Source: Marinobacterium aestuarii | GTDB lineage: Bacteria; Pseudomonadota; Gammaproteobacteria; Pseudomonadales; Balneatricaceae | Length of the DNA stretch: 64,000 nt | NCBI RefSeq assembly: GCF_001651805.1 | Contig: NZ_CP015839.1 | Span: forward strand, 4,278,001 to 4,342,000 | Direction: 5' to 3' | Shown: one piece after another, positions 54,074 to 63,858 of the stretch | Layout of the letters: the number at the start of each line of letters is the position of its first letter | Position numbering within the stretch: the first letter of the stretch is position 1 | Notes under the pieces: generated by a model | Databases searched by the model: none | What the model was told of the DNA's origin: nothing | The model's input: only the letters and a program-made list of their open reading frames with translations | Position numbers and translations under genes: made by a program

Positions 54074-55024
54074 TCAGGACACCGGCGTCAGTAACGCCCG
54101 CCCGGCAAAGTGTGCCGCCAGGTTATCCACCACCAGCTGCGCCATGGCACCGCGGGTTTCAACCGTACCGCTGGAGCAGTGTGGCTGTAGCACGACATTT
54201 TCCATGTCGAGCAGTGCCGGCGGTACCCGGGGTTCATCGGCGAATACATCCAGCCCAGCGCCGGCGATAGTGCCCTGCTGTAACGCAGCCACCAGCGCAG
54301 GTTCATCCACCACCGAGCCGCGAGCCACGTTGATCAGGTATCCACGCGGCCCCAGCGCTTCAAGCACGGCGCCATCCAATATGCCCTGGGTCTCATCGCC
54401 GCCGGGCAGGGCCAGCAGCAGAATGTCCACATCCCGGGCCAGAGCAGGCAGGCTATCGTAGTAGGGATAGGCGATATCCTGCTGCTGGCGACGGCCGTAA
54501 TAGCTCACTTCCAGACCGAAAGTTTCGGCCCGCAGGGCAACCGCCTTGCCGATACGACCAAAGCCGACGATACCGAGCTTCTTGCCCCGAATGCTGGTGT
54601 TTAGCGGCATCATGCCCTTGCTCTGCCAGTGGCCGCCTCGCACCCAGCGCTCCCCCTGCACCAATCGTCGCACTGTGGCGAGCAGCAGCAGCATCCCCAT
54701 ATCGGCGACATCTTCGGTCAGTACACCCGGGGTATGGGTCACCGGGATACCGCGGCTGTGACAGAAATCAACACAGAGGGTATCGACCCCCACGCCCGAC
54801 GACGCCACAATCTCCAGCTTCGGCAGACGCTCCACCAGGCTCTGCTTTAGCCCACCACCATGGGACGTCACAACCGCACGAATACGCGGTGCGACCTGCT
54901 GCAGCAAGGCCTCCGGATCCTCCGCCTGATCGAGCCGGTGCAGGCTATAGGTCTGTTCCAGGATCTGCATTTGCTCCGGCCGATTCGGCCACACAACCAA
55001 CACTTCGGGCTTATCCATCATCAT
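54074..55024 (-). CDS. D-2-hydroxyacid dehydrogenase, copy 2
   Basis: 316 residues; GIVGFGRIG, NVARGSVVDEPALV with catalytic R, E in FADEPRVP and H in LQPHCSSG. Same family as 51630-52571, clearly paralogous but divergent enough to suggest a different substrate. Three successive ATG codons begin the frame (55024, 55021, 55018); GGAGA is closest to correct spacing for the third. Confidence 0.88.
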   Translation of the reverse strand: MMMDKPEVLVVWPNRPEQMQILEQTYSLHRLDQAEDPEALLQQVAPRIRAVVTSHGGGLKQSLVERLPKLEIVASSGVGVDTLCVDFCHSRGIPVTHTPGVLTEDVADMGMLLLLATVRRLVQGERWVRGGHWQSKGMMPLNTSIRGKKLGIVGFGRIGKAVALRAETFGLEVSYYGRRQQQDIAYPYYDSLPALARDVDILLLALPGGDETQGILDGAVLEALGPRGYLINVARGSVVDEPALVAALQQGTIAGAGLDVFADEPRVPPALLDMENVVLQPHCSSGTVETRGAMAQLVVDNLAAHFAGRALLTPVS

Positions 55025-55072
55025 TCTCCAACTGACCGCAGTCTGCGGCGGATTAAGGGGGACAACGCGGGG

Positions 55073-56722
55073 TTACACGGCACAGGTCGCACGGGTGGCG
55101 GCACGCTCTGCCCGGCGTTCGGCCTGAATATCGGGGTCCGCCTCCAGGCTCGCGGCCAGCAGATCGCGGGTATAAGCCTGCTGCGGGTTATTGAATATCT
55201 GCTCCACCGTGCCGATTTCGACGATTTCACCGTTCTGCATCACTATGACCCGGTCGGCAAAGTCCCGTACCACCGGCAGGTCATGGGCGATAAAGATATA
55301 AGAGAGGTTAAGGTTGCGCCGCAGATCATCCAGCAGCTCAACGACCTGGGCCTGGATCGACACATCCAGCGCGGAGACCGCCTCATCGCAGATAATCAGT
55401 TCAGGGCTCATGGCCAGCGCCCTGGCGATAGCGATACGCTGACGCTGGCCACCGGAGAACTGATGTGGATAGCGCTGCGCGTGCTCCGGCAGAAGCCCCA
55501 CCTGCACCAGCAGTTGGGCGACCCGCTCAGACCACTGCGCCCGGGGCAGCAGGTCAGGGTGAATGGCCCAGGCCTCGGAGATCAGCTGCTCCACCCGCAT
55601 GCGCGGATTGAGTGACTGGGTCGGATCCTGAAACACCATCTGGATCTCGCGCCTTATTTCAAACAGCTCAGCGGGCGACATCGCGAACAGGTCCCGGCCC
55701 TTGTATAGCGCGCGCCCGCTGTTGGGCTCTTCCAGCCGAAGCAGCGTGCGTGCCAGGGTGGACTTGCCGGAACCGGACTCACCGACAATGGCCAGGGTTT
55801 CACCCGGCATAAGGTTGAAACTGGCACCTTTCAGCGCTTTCAGGCCGCCATAATACTTAACGACATTGTCCACCTGCAGCAGCGGCGTTTGGTTTGTATC
55901 CAGCGGCGCCCCTGTGTGCAGCTCGCCCTTCCCAGGCGCGGCGGCAATCAGCTTCTGCGTGTACGGGTGGCGCGGATGTTTGAACACATCGCGAGTACTA
56001 CCCGCTTCCACAATCTCGCCGCCATTCATGACCACCACCCGGTCGGCGATATCCGCGACAACCCCAAGATCATGGGTAATGAGCAGCAATCCCATGCCCG
56101 TTTCAGCCTGGAGTTGCTGCAGCAGTTCCAGAATCTGTGCCTGCACGGTGACATCCAGCGCCGTGGTCGGCTCATCGGCAATAAGAATGTCCGGCTCAAG
56201 ACCCAGCGCCATGGCGATCATCAGGCGCTGACGCTGGCCACCGGAAAACTGATGCGGATAGGCATCAAAGCGCTCTTCTGCATTGGGCAGACCTACGCGC
56301 TGCATCAATTCCAGCGCCTTGGCATTGGCGGTGGCCTTGTCAACGCCGTGGGCCCGCAGCAACTCGGCGATCTGCCAGCCCACCGGGTACACCGGGTTAA
56401 GGTGTGCCAGCGGGTCCTGGAAGATCATCGCGATCTTGCAGCCATTTATTTCGCGCCGCTTCGCGGCACTCATACCCAACAGATCCTGACCGCGGTACTG
56501 AATGGAGCCCTGGGTAATATAGCCAGGCGGCGTATCGATAAGATTCATGATGGCGGATGCTGAGACACTCTTGCCTGAGCCACTCTCGCCCAGGATCGCC
56601 AGCGTCTCGCCACGATCGAGATAAAAGCTGACATCCCGTACCGCCTTGACCCGCCCCTGTACCGTATGAAATTCAACAGCCAGGTCCTTTACCTCAAGCA
56701 CGTGCGCTGATTCAGTTGGCAT
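55073..56722 (-). CDS. Peptide-type ABC transporter ATPase, fused DppD-DppF
   Basis: 549 residues with two complete ATPase domains: first [35 protein letters not shown]; second [29 protein letters not shown] and [12 protein letters not shown] (the usual DEP is DEA here). Each has the oligopeptide-type C-terminal extension. GsiA- and opine-type importers have the same fused form. Overlaps the permease gene by 11 bp. Confidence 0.92.
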   Translation of the reverse strand: MPTESAHVLEVKDLAVEFHTVQGRVKAVRDVSFYLDRGETLAILGESGSGKSVSASAIMNLIDTPPGYITQGSIQYRGQDLLGMSAAKRREINGCKIAMIFQDPLAHLNPVYPVGWQIAELLRAHGVDKATANAKALELMQRVGLPNAEERFDAYPHQFSGGQRQRLMIAMALGLEPDILIADEPTTALDVTVQAQILELLQQLQAETGMGLLLITHDLGVVADIADRVVVMNGGEIVEAGSTRDVFKHPRHPYTQKLIAAAPGKGELHTGAPLDTNQTPLLQVDNVVKYYGGLKALKGASFNLMPGETLAIVGESGSGKSTLARTLLRLEEPNSGRALYKGRDLFAMSPAELFEIRREIQMVFQDPTQSLNPRMRVEQLISEAWAIHPDLLPRAQWSERVAQLLVQVGLLPEHAQRYPHQFSGGQRQRIAIARALAMSPELIICDEAVSALDVSIQAQVVELLDDLRRNLNLSYIFIAHDLPVVRDFADRVIVMQNGEIVEIGTVEQIFNNPQQAYTRDLLAASLEADPDIQAERRAERAATRATCAV

Positions 56723-57656
56723 TGTTGTTAGCTCCCATTTCCAGTCTCCAGCGCTGCAATGGATCCAGCGCGATGCGCAGCCAGCCTGATAACAGGTTCA
56801 GCGACATGGTGGTCAGAATGATGGCGATGCCTGGCCAGAACGCCAGCCACCAGGCCTGATTCAGATAGGCGCGGCCCTGCGCGATCATCAGTCCCCAGGT
56901 AATCTCCGGCGGTTGAATACCGATTCCCAGAAAGCTCAGCGAGGACTCGGCCAGCATCACGAATGCGAAGTCCAGCGTGCCGATCGTTACCAGTGTTGGC
57001 ACGACGATCGGCAGAATATGCCGCAGTATGATGCGGGCCGAAGAGGCCCCCATGACCTGAGCCGCCTGGATAAACATCCGCTCACGGATCTCCAGTACTT
57101 CGGCGCGGGTGGTGCGCAGATAAATAGGGATGCGGGTAATCGCCAGCACAAAAACCAGATTGGTGATGCTCGGCTCCAGCATGTAGAGCACGATCACCGC
57201 CAGTAACAGCGACGGAAAGCTCATGATCACATCGGCCAAACGCATGATCGCATCGCTCAGACGACGCCCCGAATAGCCCGCGATCAGCCCAAGCGTGCCC
57301 CCCACCAGCATGGCGAACACAACCGACGCCGCCGCAATCAGCAGGGTGTTCTGTGACGCAACGACGATACGGGCCAGAATGCTGCGTCCCAGCGAGTCAG
57401 CGCCCAGAATAAACAGCCAGCCTTGCTCCAGATCAAACGGAGGGGCATTGCGGCCGCGCAGATTCAGCTTGGTGGCAGCCTCTTCCATAAATCCGGCGCC
57501 GAAAACGGAACAGAGCACCGCAAACAGCAGGAAGATTGCCGCAACCAGCGCGAACTTGTCGGCCCAGAGCATCCGCAACATGGCCGCGGCCGGGTGCCGG
57601 GGCGCAGCCAGTACCGTTGCAGGGGCCTGTGCGCACTTTAGAATAGAAGTAACCAT
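56712..57656 (-). CDS. Peptide-type ABC transporter permease, DppC-like
   Basis: 314 residues, six membrane segments, with the N-terminal OppC-type helix and the EAA-type coupling region (TRAEVLEIRERMFIQAAQVMGASSARIILRHILP). Inner membrane. 3 bp from the preceding permease gene. Confidence 0.92.
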   Translation of the reverse strand: MVTSILKCAQAPATVLAAPRHPAAAMLRMLWADKFALVAAIFLLFAVLCSVFGAGFMEEAATKLNLRGRNAPPFDLEQGWLFILGADSLGRSILARIVVASQNTLLIAAASVVFAMLVGGTLGLIAGYSGRRLSDAIMRLADVIMSFPSLLLAVIVLYMLEPSITNLVFVLAITRIPIYLRTTRAEVLEIRERMFIQAAQVMGASSARIILRHILPIVVPTLVTIGTLDFAFVMLAESSLSFLGIGIQPPEITWGLMIAQGRAYLNQAWWLAFWPGIAIILTTMSLNLLSGWLRIALDPLQRWRLEMGANNNAN

Positions 57657-57659
57657 GGC

Positions 57660-58574
57660 TCAGTACCTGATCCGGGGATCGAGCACTGCATAAAGCAGAT
57701 CGATCAGAAGGTTCATAAGAAAGATGGCCAGGGCAGTCACCATGATGGCCGCCAGCACAACGGCAAAATCCCGTTGCAGAATGCTGTCAATCATCAGCTT
57801 GCCGATGCCCGGAAAGCCGAAAATGGTTTCCACGACCACCGCGCCGTTAAGCATGCCGGCCGCCTGATCACCAATGACTGTCACTACCGGAAGCATGGCG
57901 TTGCGCAGTGCATGCACGAAGATGATGCTGCGTTCGCGCACGCCCTTAGCCCGGGCGGTCTTGACGTAGGCGGAGGAAAGCGCGTTGATCATGGATCCCC
58001 GCACGACCTGCAGGATGAGCCCGAAGGGCCGAATAAAGAGCACGGACACTGGCAGCACCCAGTGCCAGAGGGTGCCGGTACCGGATGTTGGCACCCAGCC
58101 CAGATACACCGAAAAGAAAAAGATGCCGAGGATAGCGATCCAGAAATCAGGCGCACTGGCCGCAGCCAGGGACAGCATGCCGGACAGGCGGTCAAAGGGG
58201 CCGCCGACGTTAAAGGCCGCCAGGGAGCCGATCACAATGGCGGCAATCGTCACACAAATCATGGTGACCGCGGCAAGCCACAAGGTCCAGGGGAAGGCCT
58301 CGAGCACCACATCCAGTGCCGGCCGCGCCTTGCGGATCGAATCGCCAAAGTCGAATTGCAGGATATCAACCAGGTAGCGGCCGAATTGCTGAATCAGCGG
58401 ATCATTGAGACCATGAACGACACGAAAATTGTCCCGGGCTTCCAGCGAGGCATCCAGCGGCAAATAAAGCCCGGTTGGGTCCCCGGTCAGACGGGAGAGA
58501 AAAAAGATCAGCACGATCAGCCCGATGAGGGAAATCCCGCTGGACAGACTGCGTCTTCCGATAAATGAGTTCAT
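57660..58574 (-). CDS. Peptide-type ABC transporter permease, DppB-like
   Basis: 304 residues, six membrane segments, RLTGDPTGLYLPLDAS near the N-terminus and the coupling motif SSAYVKTARAKGVRERSIIFVHALRNAMLPVV. Forms the channel with the DppC-like protein. GGAGGTTCTGCG precedes the start. Confidence 0.92.
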   Translation of the reverse strand: MNSFIGRRSLSSGISLIGLIVLIFFLSRLTGDPTGLYLPLDASLEARDNFRVVHGLNDPLIQQFGRYLVDILQFDFGDSIRKARPALDVVLEAFPWTLWLAAVTMICVTIAAIVIGSLAAFNVGGPFDRLSGMLSLAAASAPDFWIAILGIFFFSVYLGWVPTSGTGTLWHWVLPVSVLFIRPFGLILQVVRGSMINALSSAYVKTARAKGVRERSIIFVHALRNAMLPVVTVIGDQAAGMLNGAVVVETIFGFPGIGKLMIDSILQRDFAVVLAAIMVTALAIFLMNLLIDLLYAVLDPRIRY

Positions 58575-58668
58575 CGCAGAACCTCCTCATGCATGCCCTG
58601 AACAGGACACAACGGCTATACATTGTCGTTATGAAGGAGCCGCCGAGCGGCCCCTTCAGGCTGAGGTA

Positions 58669-60180
58669 TTACTTGAAGGAAATCTGCGAAAGTTGCAGTT
58701 CACTGTTGGTCGCAATGGTTGGCTTGAACGAAAGCCGCGGGTTCACTCGGGTGTAACCCACCATATGAAAGAGCGGAATATCCGCAATAATGGTGTCATT
58801 GACTTCGGCAAACAGCTGCTGCCACAGGCTGGTGCGGTTGTCACCGGACGCCGCTGTCGCTTCCCCGATCAGTGCATCCACCCGGACGCTGTCCAGTACA
58901 CTCTGGCCACCCTGGGAATGGTATTTGCCGTAGGCCGTAAAGACCGCATCGCCCTTGGCATTGTCGTGCTGAGCCTGCAGCAGCGTCGGGCCGCGATTTT
59001 CAGGAAAGGGCTTGATAAACAACCCGTTCCATTCCGCGACATCGTACATCTGCAGCGATGCATTGAAGCCCGCGTCCTGCAACATGGCCATCAGCGCTTC
59101 CATCACTTCGGTCGCATTGGGGTACACATTGGTGCGGCCGATCATCTTGATTTCGGCATCAACCGGCACGCCGTCAGCCTTGGCGGCGGCTAGCAACGCC
59201 CTGGCCCGCTCGGGGTCATAGGGCCAGACCTGGAGATCCTTGTTGTAACCGCTGGTCGTGGGCACCACCAGCTGAGTGGCCGGGATCACGTCCGCGCTGA
59301 GAATGGATCCGCGCAGCGCCTGGCGGTCGATGGCAAGATTCAAGGCTTCACGCACACGCCGGTCATCCAGCGGACTGATCTGAACGTCAATGCGCAGGCG
59401 GGCCGTTTCCGAGTTGGGATAACTGAAATCAGTGTCCTTGTTGGTCGCATCCTGGACCGCAATATTCGGCACTATATCCGCCTCACCGGTCTGAACCATG
59501 GCGGCAGCCACCGCAGAGTCGGAGCGGAACAGGTAGGTCGCCGTATCCACAACAGGCTGCTCGCCCCAGTAGTTGCCATTACGCTCAAGCACAATGTTCT
59601 GGCCTACGTTCCACTGGGCAAAGCTATAGGGCCCGGTACCCACCGGAGCGCGGGTAAATTCATTGCGGGGTGTTGAGTCCGGGACTATGGGCACGGTAGA
59701 AAACAGCAGCGGCAGTATGGGTTGCGCCGGCGATGTCATGACTTCCAGCGTCTGGTCATCGATAACATTGATCGTCATTTCGGTGCCACCGAAATACTTG
59801 ACCCCAACCTCACAGATCATGGACTTGTCAGCGGTGCGCTCGAGAGAAAATTTAACATCGTTGGCATCAAGGGCTTCGCCATTGTGAAACTTTACGCCTT
59901 CGCGCAGCTTGAAACGCCAGGTGGACTCGTTTACCTGTTCCCAGGCCGTCGCAAGTCGTGGCTTAAGACCGCCCTGCTGGGCATCGAACTCGGTCAGCGT
60001 CTCGTTAACATTCTGCAGAATAACTCGGCCAACATTGGATCTGGCTGCCATGCAGGGCTCAACAACATCGAGCTCTTCGTTCAGCACTATACGCACGTCG
60101 TGCTCACCGGCGGCGTATGCGGAAGAAACAGCTGCACTCAAAAGTGAAGCGCCTATGATCGTTTTAAAAACGTGTCGCAT
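58669..60180 (-). CDS. Peptide-type ABC transporter binding protein (family 5)
   Basis: 503 residues, signal peptide (GASLLSAAVSSAYA-A) and the SBP family 5 body: LATAWEQVNESTWRFKLREGVKFHNGEALDANDVKFSLERT. It binds peptides, opines, nickel complexes or glycosides in other systems. In this setting a uronate oligomer or a sugar-acid conjugate is conceivable. GGGGG lies 6 bases before the ATG. First gene of the ten-gene leftward run; the shared motif CATCATACAAC lies about 280 bp upstream. Confidence 0.9.
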   Translation of the reverse strand: MRHVFKTIIGASLLSAAVSSAYAAGEHDVRIVLNEELDVVEPCMAARSNVGRVILQNVNETLTEFDAQQGGLKPRLATAWEQVNESTWRFKLREGVKFHNGEALDANDVKFSLERTADKSMICEVGVKYFGGTEMTINVIDDQTLEVMTSPAQPILPLLFSTVPIVPDSTPRNEFTRAPVGTGPYSFAQWNVGQNIVLERNGNYWGEQPVVDTATYLFRSDSAVAAAMVQTGEADIVPNIAVQDATNKDTDFSYPNSETARLRIDVQISPLDDRRVREALNLAIDRQALRGSILSADVIPATQLVVPTTSGYNKDLQVWPYDPERARALLAAAKADGVPVDAEIKMIGRTNVYPNATEVMEALMAMLQDAGFNASLQMYDVAEWNGLFIKPFPENRGPTLLQAQHDNAKGDAVFTAYGKYHSQGGQSVLDSVRVDALIGEATAASGDNRTSLWQQLFAEVNDTIIADIPLFHMVGYTRVNPRLSFKPTIATNSELQLSQISFK

Positions 60181-60990
60181 TTGAAACCCCCAAGTTATTT
60201 TTATAAAAACTTATTGTCACAGTTCAGCCCTTTCCAGCAAGGCAAGGTCCGGGTTGTTCAATAGTGAAACGGGAAATGCATGTAAATCGATCAATAAAAC
60301 ATCGGCTAAGCGAGATTAATTCACACAATAAAAAGTGACCGGCAGCAGAACAGGAAAATCACCTAATGGCTGATAAACCCTGTCGCCATACCCACCAGAG
60401 ATACGCTTTACCGGCCAAGTTGGGTTGCTCATATCGCTTGCCCGCCAATAGATATTACATCATACAACCATAATAACAAGCCTTTGACTCAATAAATTAA
60501 AACAATGGAAATCATTCTTAACAAACACATAACCTTCTGATATATAAGTATATTTATATACTAAAAAGAATTATTAAGAACAGCAGTAGCCGAAAAAACC
60601 CAAAAAATTAAGGGCCGTTGAACGATACTATTATTAATAACTGTGGGTTAATCCATGTAAAAAACCTGTTCAATCCGCCAGGTTAATACATGAAGCATGC
60701 ATACTTCACCATTGGCCTTTCGTTGAAACCAGGGGGCCAATGCGAACGCCACCTACCCTCCCGCAAGAATCCAGCACGTCCGCCCACCTGCGTCCATTTC
60801 TTAGATTAAATAGACGGTGGCGGAAACCGTTACGCTGCAGGAGCAAAAGTGAAGGGACAGTGCTTCCTGTACATAACGGGAAAATAGGTAGGGAACCTAT
60901 TTGCACGCCAGGTTAATCGTTAAATGCCAGGCCACTGAGCAGGGAATCGGCTTGCCTGCATGACAAATATCTACTGCCCTGCAAGCAGAA
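60181..60990. promoter_or_regulatory. Long AT-rich non-coding region upstream of the ten-gene run
   Basis: 810 bp without a convincing gene. CATCATACAAC at 60458-60468 is identical to 44517-44527 ahead of the TRAP operon. A strongly AT-rich block follows (about 60480-60640). CGCCAGGTTAAT occurs twice, 230 bp apart (60676-60687, 60906-60917), a possible trace of an inserted or deleted element. An AGGTAGGGAACCTATTT dyad lies near 60886. Confidence 0.45.
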
Positions 60991-61941
60991 CTAAATAAGT
61001 TGCCAGTATTGCAACAGATAGAGCCCGACCATGATGGTAATGACGGACAGCAGTGTGGATAGCGCAATGATATTGGCGGCCAAGCGGGCGTTGCTGCCAC
61101 TGGTTCGCGCCATCACATAGCTAACCGCCGCAGTGGGACTCGCCAGAAACAGAAACAGCAGCCCCAGTTCCCGGCCCTCAAACCCCAATGCCCAGGCAAG
61201 CGCCGTGAAAATCAGCGGCAGCCAGAGCACCTTGAGCAGACTGGCACTGACGGCAACCCGCCCGGAGTCTCGAAACGCTTCCAGCGACAGCGATCCCCCG
61301 ACGCAGACCAGGGCCAGCGGTAATGTCAGCGAGCCAAAATACTCCCCCGACACCATCAGCCAGGGCGGCAGCGACAGCTCGAGCGAGGCCATCAGCAACC
61401 CCGCCGCTACACTGATAATCAACGGGTTCTTCGCCAGATCCCGCAGCACAGTGCGCAGATTGGCCTCGTAGCTGCTGCTGTAAATGGATAACACTATGGT
61501 CGAGAGTATGTTGAACAGCACTATCACCAGCCCGGACATCACGCCGCCGGTGGACAGCCCATAGGCGCCGTACTGATTGGCGGCCAGCGCCAGACTGACA
61601 ATGCCACAGTTGCCACGAAAGGCTCCCTGCACATAGACACCGCGATCCTCCCCGGCGACAAACCGCAACGACCAGAGCCAGGCCCCGGCAAAGCTCAGCA
61701 GGGTTGCCAGGCAAAAATAGCCGATGAGTCTCGGTTGCAGCGCCGTCGCCAGGTCCGCCTTGATAATGCCCAGAAACAGCAGCGTCGGCATGGTGGCCCT
61801 GAAGGTCAGGGTCGAGGCGGTATTGATAAAGGCATCATCGATCAGGTCGATTTTCTTCAGCAGCATGCCCACCAGCACCATGATAAACACGGGACCTGTA
61901 ACGGCGAAAATCTGACTCAATAGGGTAAAGGACGTTTCCAT
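60991..61941 (-). CDS. AEC-family transporter, copy 2
   Basis: 316 residues, ten hydrophobic segments, paralogous to 40202-41164 (see shared LIDDAFINT, YVQGAFRGN, LTLPLALVCVGG). AAGGAG 12 bases ahead of the ATG. Inner membrane carrier of organic acids or similar. It reads leftward between the non-coding region and the terminator of the aldehyde dehydrogenase gene. Confidence 0.85.
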   Translation of the reverse strand: METSFTLLSQIFAVTGPVFIMVLVGMLLKKIDLIDDAFINTASTLTFRATMPTLLFLGIIKADLATALQPRLIGYFCLATLLSFAGAWLWSLRFVAGEDRGVYVQGAFRGNCGIVSLALAANQYGAYGLSTGGVMSGLVIVLFNILSTIVLSIYSSSYEANLRTVLRDLAKNPLIISVAAGLLMASLELSLPPWLMVSGEYFGSLTLPLALVCVGGSLSLEAFRDSGRVAVSASLLKVLWLPLIFTALAWALGFEGRELGLLFLFLASPTAAVSYVMARTSGSNARLAANIIALSTLLSVITIMVGLYLLQYWQLI

Positions 61942-62023
61942 CGGGCACCTGCTCCTTGGCTCTGTTCGCAGTATGCAAGCAGGTCTGAATGCGCTTTGTA
62001 TATCCAGCGTCGGACGGCACCGA

Positions 62024-62056
62024 CAAAAAGGCCCCGCATTTGCGAGGCCTTTTTCG
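62024..62056 (-). terminator. Terminator downstream of the aldehyde dehydrogenase gene
   Basis: A stem of AAAAAGGCC / GGCCTTTTT type around GCATTTGCG (about 62025-62055) with A-run on one side and T-run on the other, functional in both directions. It ends leftward transcripts about 90 bp after the gene stop. Confidence 0.85.
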
Positions 62057-62144
62057 TGGCTGATCTATAGCACCGTGCAAACGCTATTAACCGACCACCT
62101 TTGCGCAACTATGCCGCAGAGCCTGCCGCAAAACAGCCGGCACC

Positions 62145-63722
62145 TCAGCCGCCATTGCGACCGTCCAGCAGACGGCGCACGCCCAGCGGGTTGCTATCCT
62201 GCAGAGCCTCTGGCAGCAGCGCTGGTGGCAGATCCTGGTAGCAGACCGGGCGCAGGAAACGCAGGATCGCGGCACTGCCCACCGAGGTGGTGCGGCTATC
62301 GGAGGTCGCAGGGAAAGGCCCGCCGTGTACCATGGCCTGGCACACTTCGACACCGGTCGGGTAGCCATTGCACAGAATGCGGCCCGCCTTGCGTTCCAGC
62401 ACCGGCAGCAGGCCGCGAGCCAGCTCGGTATCGGCTTCATCCAGCAGCAAGGTTGCGGTCAGCTGACCTTCCAGATGCTCCGCCACGCGGGCAAACTCAT
62501 CGGTGCTGCGGCACTTGATCAACAGCGAACTGGCGCCAAAGATCTCCTCCGCCAGACGTTCATCCGCCAGAAAGGCCTCGGCACTGGTGACATAAAGCCC
62601 GGCCTGACACTGGTTCGGCCCTGCGGCCGCAATACCGACGCCGGCCTGGTTTACCGCAGCGTGCTGCTGCAGCTGATCCGTGCCCTGGCTGTAGGCCTGG
62701 TGGATACCGGGCGTCAGCATGGTCTGGGCTGCGACCTCGGCCAGCGCCGTAGCAGCGGTTTGCACGAAGGCATCCAGCGCGGCGCCTTCCTGTGCAATCA
62801 CCAGCCCAGGGTTGGTACAGAACTGCCCCGCTCCCATCGCCAGCGACCCCACGAACCCCTTGGCGATGGACTCGCCGCGGGCTGCCAGCGCCGCCGGCAG
62901 CAGGAACACCGGGTTAATGCTGCTCATTTCGGCATAGACCGGAATTGGCTCGGGCCTGTTGGCGGCGATCTGCATCAGCGCGGTACCGCCGCTGCGCGAA
63001 CCGGTAAAGCCCACCGCCTTGATGGCGGGATGGGCTACCAGGTTGGCACCGACTTCGGTACCGGAGCCAAACAGCAGCGAGAACACGCCCTCGGGCAGTC
63101 CTGCGTCGGCCACTGCCTGCTGAATCGCACGCCCCACCAGCTCGGAAGTACCAGGGTGCGCCGAGTGCGCCTTCACCACCACCGGGCAACCGGCCGCCAG
63201 GGCAGAAGCCGTATCCCCCCCTGCCACCGAGAACGCCAGCGGGAAGTTGCTGGCACCGAACACCGCCACAGGGCCCAGCGCAATCTGGCGCTGACGCAGG
63301 TCGGCACGGGGCAAGGGCGCACGTTCAGGCATGGCAGGATCAAGGCGAACATCCAGCCAGTTGCCGGAGCGCACAACGGCGGCAAACAGCCGCAGCTGAC
63401 CCATAGTACGACCACGCTCACCTTCAAGCCGAGCCCGCGGCAGGCCGGATTCGGCCATGGCACGCACAATCAGATCGTCGCCCAGCGCCAGTATGTTTTC
63501 GGCAATGGTTTCGAGGAAAGCAGCACGTGCCTCAAGCCCGGTTTCACGGAAGCTATCGAACGCCTCAGCCGCCAGCGCGCAGGCCTGGTCGACGTCAGCC
63601 TGAGCGCCGCCGGCAAAGGCCGGCTCCAGCGCCTCACCGGTCGCCGGGTTGATACCCCGGATCACACGACCCTGGCCGCGTACAGCACGGGCTCCGATCA
63701 GCATTTCACCTTTAATCTGCAT
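62145..63722 (-). CDS. Alpha-ketoglutarate semialdehyde dehydrogenase-type aldehyde dehydrogenase
   Basis: 525 residues of the NADP-aldehyde dehydrogenase group that contains alpha-ketoglutaric semialdehyde dehydrogenase: [15 protein letters not shown]-like beginning, [37 protein letters not shown], catalytic E in [11 protein letters not shown] and nucleophile C in [10 protein letters not shown]. It is the final enzyme of the oxidative glucarate/galactarate pathway, forming alpha-ketoglutarate. The ATG at 63722 with AAGGGGATA upstream was chosen; the open frame extends 76 codons further without family likeness. A FCD-type regulator gene ends 137 bp upstream, reading the same way. Confidence 0.88.
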   Translation of the reverse strand: MQIKGEMLIGARAVRGQGRVIRGINPATGEALEPAFAGGAQADVDQACALAAEAFDSFRETGLEARAAFLETIAENILALGDDLIVRAMAESGLPRARLEGERGRTMGQLRLFAAVVRSGNWLDVRLDPAMPERAPLPRADLRQRQIALGPVAVFGASNFPLAFSVAGGDTASALAAGCPVVVKAHSAHPGTSELVGRAIQQAVADAGLPEGVFSLLFGSGTEVGANLVAHPAIKAVGFTGSRSGGTALMQIAANRPEPIPVYAEMSSINPVFLLPAALAARGESIAKGFVGSLAMGAGQFCTNPGLVIAQEGAALDAFVQTAATALAEVAAQTMLTPGIHQAYSQGTDQLQQHAAVNQAGVGIAAAGPNQCQAGLYVTSAEAFLADERLAEEIFGASSLLIKCRSTDEFARVAEHLEGQLTATLLLDEADTELARGLLPVLERKAGRILCNGYPTGVEVCQAMVHGGPFPATSDSRTTSVGSAAILRFLRPVCYQDLPPALLPEALQDSNPLGVRRLLDGRNGG

Positions 63723-63858
63723 AATTATCCCCTTGAGATTGTCGATGGGCGCCCCCGCGGATGCACGGATACACCCCAGCAAGCAATTAAATCGCCGGTA
63801 AAAGATGGCAGCAGGCATTACTGCAGGGTGTTTTCCACCCCGCCGAAACTTTAAATAT

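Noticed and set aside
60706-60906. Possible 66-residue leftward gene in the long gap
   Set aside because: No ribosome site or recognisable composition; codons do not look like those of the neighbouring genes.
62325-63854. A 509-codon open frame antisense to the aldehyde dehydrogenase
   Set aside because: Leftward frame has the aldehyde dehydrogenase active-site Cys and Glu; the antisense frame shows only low-complexity His/Gln/Arg text.
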